The notes under the pieces: model-generated | Databases searched by the model: none | What the model was told of the DNA's origin: nothing | What the model saw: only the letters and a program-made list of their open reading frames with translations | From: Peptostreptococcaceae bacterium | GTDB taxonomy: Bacteria; Bacillota; Clostridia; Peptostreptococcales; Filifactoraceae | Reading direction: 5' to 3' | Length of the DNA stretch: 53,585 nt | NCBI GenBank assembly: GCA_030532705.1 | Contig: JAUNKR010000010.1 | Coordinates: 1 to 53,585 of the forward strand | Part shown: one piece after another, positions 50,918 through 53,585 of the stretch | Numbering within the stretch: position 1 is the first letter of the stretch | Layout of the letters: every line of letters begins with the position of its first letter | Program-made: the position numbers and the translations under genes

Positions 50918-53533
50918 ATGAGTAGAAAAAAAGAAATATTTTCTTCCCTTCTGTTGACCTGGATACTGATCCTAAGCTTTGTCGCACCATCTCCGAAAGT
51001 TTTTGCGACCGATGCATCCAATGATCCTTTGCAAAGGATTCGTAATGTGGGCGATATTATAAATAGTATCGATTTCAACTACAAAGGGGAAAAGGGCGAA
51101 GTCCCCTATTTACAAAATGGGATCCCTAAGATCGAACGCTGGATCGAATTTCAGATCAATATTGACTGGGATTCTTCAAAATATAATGGACAGTTACAAA
51201 AAGGGGATCATATAGAATTGGTCTTTCCCGACAATATTCACCTGACCGCCGTTCCAAATTATGATACGGGGATCCCCCTTGAGAAAATAGTGGATGGCGT
51301 AACATATAATGTCGGGTCGATCTATCTACGAACAGAACATGATACGCTCAAACACAATGACGGTCCGCCACTTAGAAAAATTAGCATCGTATTCGGACAG
51401 GATGTCGAAAGCCTAAAAAATCTAAGCGGTACTTTCCATATCCTTGGGAGTTTTCCTAATACATCCAATGTATTGACCAATCAAAATAATCATTTCCCGA
51501 TCAAGATCAGCGGGCACAATGATATCTCCAAAACATATTATTTGAACTATAGCCCTAATGATGTGAGCAGTGAGCTCATCTGCCATTGGGAAGAAACTTA
51601 TCTGAGCGATCGTCAAAACCGCTCGATCGGACTATACACAAGGATCAATATTGCCCAGATCGACCTACAGGGAAGTACGATCGTCAGTAAAATAAATTCG
51701 ACCAATGCTCAGTTTGATCAAAATCAGGAGCTCGAATTCGACTTTCAGGTTTTTAACATGTATGGCGAGCGAATAGGCGATGCAACACCAAAACTTATTC
51801 CCAGCAAGGATTATCGGATCGATCATCTTTCAAATGGTAAAGAAATGCGCATTCATATTTTGAGTGATGCACTGAACGGTAGATCCGCAAGACTGATCTT
51901 GCGTATAAATTATGATACCGGTATCGATTATGTTGAAAATCATATCCACATCGAGAAAAACGGGATCCTGCTTCCATTGTCCAATCAGGAACAGGGCCCG
52001 AACAAAGTAATCCCCAAAACTGCTGAACATCCTTTTAAGGTTCTGGGACTTAGCGGGATCAAAGCCACTCTAAATGCGGATCCGAATTATGGACATGTTG
52101 AAATGATCACTCAGGATGAGGAAAGCAATTTATTAAATGAAGTTACTTTTGAGATCCTTCGAGCCGATACGATGATCGAGCGCATCACGACAAGTGCTCA
52201 TGGCAAAGGAAAAGCCTACTCCGGTCGATTAACTCCGGGGGATTATCAAGTCGTGCAGAAAACGGTTCCCGAAGGATATCTTTTAGACAGTACGCCATTC
52301 TCGATCAAGATCGAAGCCGGTAAAACGGTAACGCATACCTTTACTATACAAAAAGATCCTGCACAGAACGCATCCCTTGAGGTCTTAAAAATAGACGCTC
52401 AGGATCAACGACCGCTCCAAAATGCACGGTTCGAATTGTACCATGATAAGAATAAAGATGACAAAGAGGATGGAGAAGCCATCGTTGCATTAACGACGGA
52501 TGATCAGGGGCAAGCTGTTTTTGAAAACCTTGAGCCGGGACGCTATCTCTTGAAAGAAATCGGTGCTCCTGAGGGTTATCGGATAGCCTCGGATCCTTAT
52601 CGTATCGATCTTACGCCAAAGAAGAAGCACCAGATCAAGATCGAAAATCAAAAGATCGCACCGTCAAATGTTCCATCCGACCCGGATCCTTCGGATCAGA
52701 CCGGCGGACAGAATGACCCGAGCAAAACGACTGACCCGAGCACTAATACCGGAAGTGCTAACGCGGGGCAATCCGGCGGAGCACCTACCGACCCAAGCGT
52801 TTCCACACCTTCAAACAATGGCATCCAAAACGACCCGGACAAAACGACCGACCCGAGCACTAACTCCGGGAATGATCATGCGGGGCAAGCGATCGGATCA
52901 ACTACTGACCCAAACGATCCCACACAGTCGGGTAGCGTAGCTCAGACTGACCCGAGTACAGCAAATGGTCCAAGTACTAACTCCGGGAATGACAACACAA
53001 GCACACCTTCGGATACATCCTATGCCACACCCGATCGAAGCCCGGTCCGACCGGATCCCGTGCGACCTGCTGAAACAGATCAGCAACCGATCTCTGATGA
53101 TCTAAAAGATCCGGCAAAAAATGCTGATGCCGCAAGTCCTGCTTCAAACGATCCTGATCGTAAGGAAAACAATGAGAACAATATTGAAACTCCAACCGAG
53201 GATATAACTTCAAGCACTGCAACAAATGGAGCTATTTCCAATACACAGGATGTGATTCCTTCAAGGATCGACAATGATCCTTCCGCCTTGGCCGGCAGAG
53301 GTAATGTAGCAGAAAACAGACCTGATCCTTCCGAAGATCCGGAATCATCCATAGCCAATGACACGATCCCTCAAGCGAATCGGAATAAAAAGATCCGCTC
53401 TACTCAGATCGATCGGATCGACCGCATCCCGAAGACCGGTCATGAGGCAGAATATTTTCGTTTTGCCGCTCTTTGGGTGACAGGACTTACCCTTTTGAGA
53501 CTGGGCTTTGTCTTTTTTAACAAAAAACTCTAA
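50918..53533 (+). CDS. SpaA/Cna-B domain cell-wall adhesin, IPKTG anchor
   Basis: 871 residues. Signal peptide (~1-31, ending VFATDAS), an N-terminal adhesin-like beta region (~35-380), then two SpaA/Cna-B-type stalks (~385-485 and ~486-585: LEVLKIDAQDQRPLQNARFELY, PGRYLLKEIGAPEGY) of the type that form isopeptide bonds. A Pro/Asp/Ser/Thr-rich stalk (~590-835) includes three 39-residue repeats. The sorting signal is IPKTG at 837-841, with a hydrophobic segment and a basic tail NKKL. Surface protein attached by a sortase not encoded in the window. It is preceded by GGAAG. Confidence 0.92.
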   Translation: MSRKKEIFSSLLLTWILILSFVAPSPKVFATDASNDPLQRIRNVGDIINSIDFNYKGEKGEVPYLQNGIPKIERWIEFQINIDWDSSKYNGQLQKGDHIELVFPDNIHLTAVPNYDTGIPLEKIVDGVTYNVGSIYLRTEHDTLKHNDGPPLRKISIVFGQDVESLKNLSGTFHILGSFPNTSNVLTNQNNHFPIKISGHNDISKTYYLNYSPNDVSSELICHWEETYLSDRQNRSIGLYTRINIAQIDLQGSTIVSKINSTNAQFDQNQELEFDFQVFNMYGERIGDATPKLIPSKDYRIDHLSNGKEMRIHILSDALNGRSARLILRINYDTGIDYVENHIHIEKNGILLPLSNQEQGPNKVIPKTAEHPFKVLGLSGIKATLNADPNYGHVEMITQDEESNLLNEVTFEILRADTMIERITTSAHGKGKAYSGRLTPGDYQVVQKTVPEGYLLDSTPFSIKIEAGKTVTHTFTIQKDPAQNASLEVLKIDAQDQRPLQNARFELYHDKNKDDKEDGEAIVALTTDDQGQAVFENLEPGRYLLKEIGAPEGYRIASDPYRIDLTPKKKHQIKIENQKIAPSNVPSDPDPSDQTGGQNDPSKTTDPSTNTGSANAGQSGGAPTDPSVSTPSNNGIQNDPDKTTDPSTNSGNDHAGQAIGSTTDPNDPTQSGSVAQTDPSTANGPSTNSGNDNTSTPSDTSYATPDRSPVRPDPVRPAETDQQPISDDLKDPAKNADAASPASNDPDRKENNENNIETPTEDITSSTATNGAISNTQDVIPSRIDNDPSALAGRGNVAENRPDPSEDPESSIANDTIPQANRNKKIRSTQIDRIDRIPKTGHEAEYFRFAALWVTGLTLLRLGFVFFNKKL
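52715..53065 (+). repeat. Three 117-base repeats in the adhesin stalk
   Basis: GACCCGAGC/GACCCGGAC/GACCCGAGT starts at 52715, 52832 and 52949, exactly 117 bases (39 codons) apart. Each unit carries PSTN-S/T-G and TDPS words; copies diverge towards the 3' end. Confidence 0.8.
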
Positions 53534-53585
53534 ATAGTGTCTGCTCACAAGGAATAAAAAGTAGAGATAAAGATTCATTTTACAA

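Overview
The window reads as chromosome of a motile, strictly anaerobic, amino-acid-fermenting member of the Bacillota, probably class Clostridia. Evidence: a complete oxidative (Stickland-type) ornithine pathway, an in-frame UGA selenoprotein, a Bacillota-style fliW/csrA flagellar locus, Noc/RsmG, a long-form HPF, and an LPXTG-like wall-anchored adhesin. Most of the window has moderate GC and is very rich in the tetramer GATC. The first ~3 kb is AT-rich and poor in GATC, and looks like an acquired island.

Layout. (1) 1-3000: an island with a 41-residue Cys-rich peptide gene (2399-2524), a radical SAM/SPASM maturase and a hypothetical protein, behind a good promoter; this is a candidate RiPP locus. 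(2) 3015-8014, minus strand: two MBL-fold hydrolases, a small alarmone synthetase, a metallophosphoesterase and GlnRS. (3) 8174-12266: a small protein, an AEC permease, an HD phosphohydrolase, a selenocysteine glutaredoxin-like protein whose UGA codon hides it from ordinary gene calling, and an XRE/ImmA pair. (4) 12454-20536, minus strand: ord-ortA-ortB-oraS-oraE-mutL-like-orr, converting ornithine through D-ornithine, 2,4-diaminopentanoate and 2-amino-4-oxopentanoate to alanine and acetyl-CoA. A consensus sigma-54 promoter precedes ord. A PAS/sigma-54 activator is encoded upstream, and the palindrome GCAAA-N4-TTTGC occurs both far upstream of ord and over the activator's own -35 box.

(5) 22639-25408, minus strand: a class V aminotransferase (cysteine desulfurase-like), ParB/Noc and RsmG. 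(6) 25598-34727, minus strand: a chemotaxis/flagellar operon cheA-membrane protein-cheW-cheR-cheB(catalytic domain only)-flgN-flgK-flgL-DUF6470-fliW-csrA. A divergent pair encodes a FliK-like protein and an FlhB C-terminal homologue. (7) 36880-42801: an LEA-like helical protein, a PPOX-fold protein, a DMT permease, GNAT, a hypothetical protein, a TetR regulator with a candidate operator, and an exported FAD-dependent oxidoreductase. (8) 43063-46447: ptsI, hpf, a small Cys-rich protein and tRNA-Ser(CGA). (9) 46613-53533: a lipoprotein, a Y-family polymerase with a YolD-like partner, and a large SpaA/Cna-B adhesin with a 39-residue repeat and an IPKTG anchor.

All assignments come from reading the sequence and from family knowledge; no searches were run. 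The most promising items are the Cys-rich peptide/radical SAM pair, the UGA-containing glutaredoxin-like gene, and the self-consistent sigma-54 regulon for ornithine fermentation.
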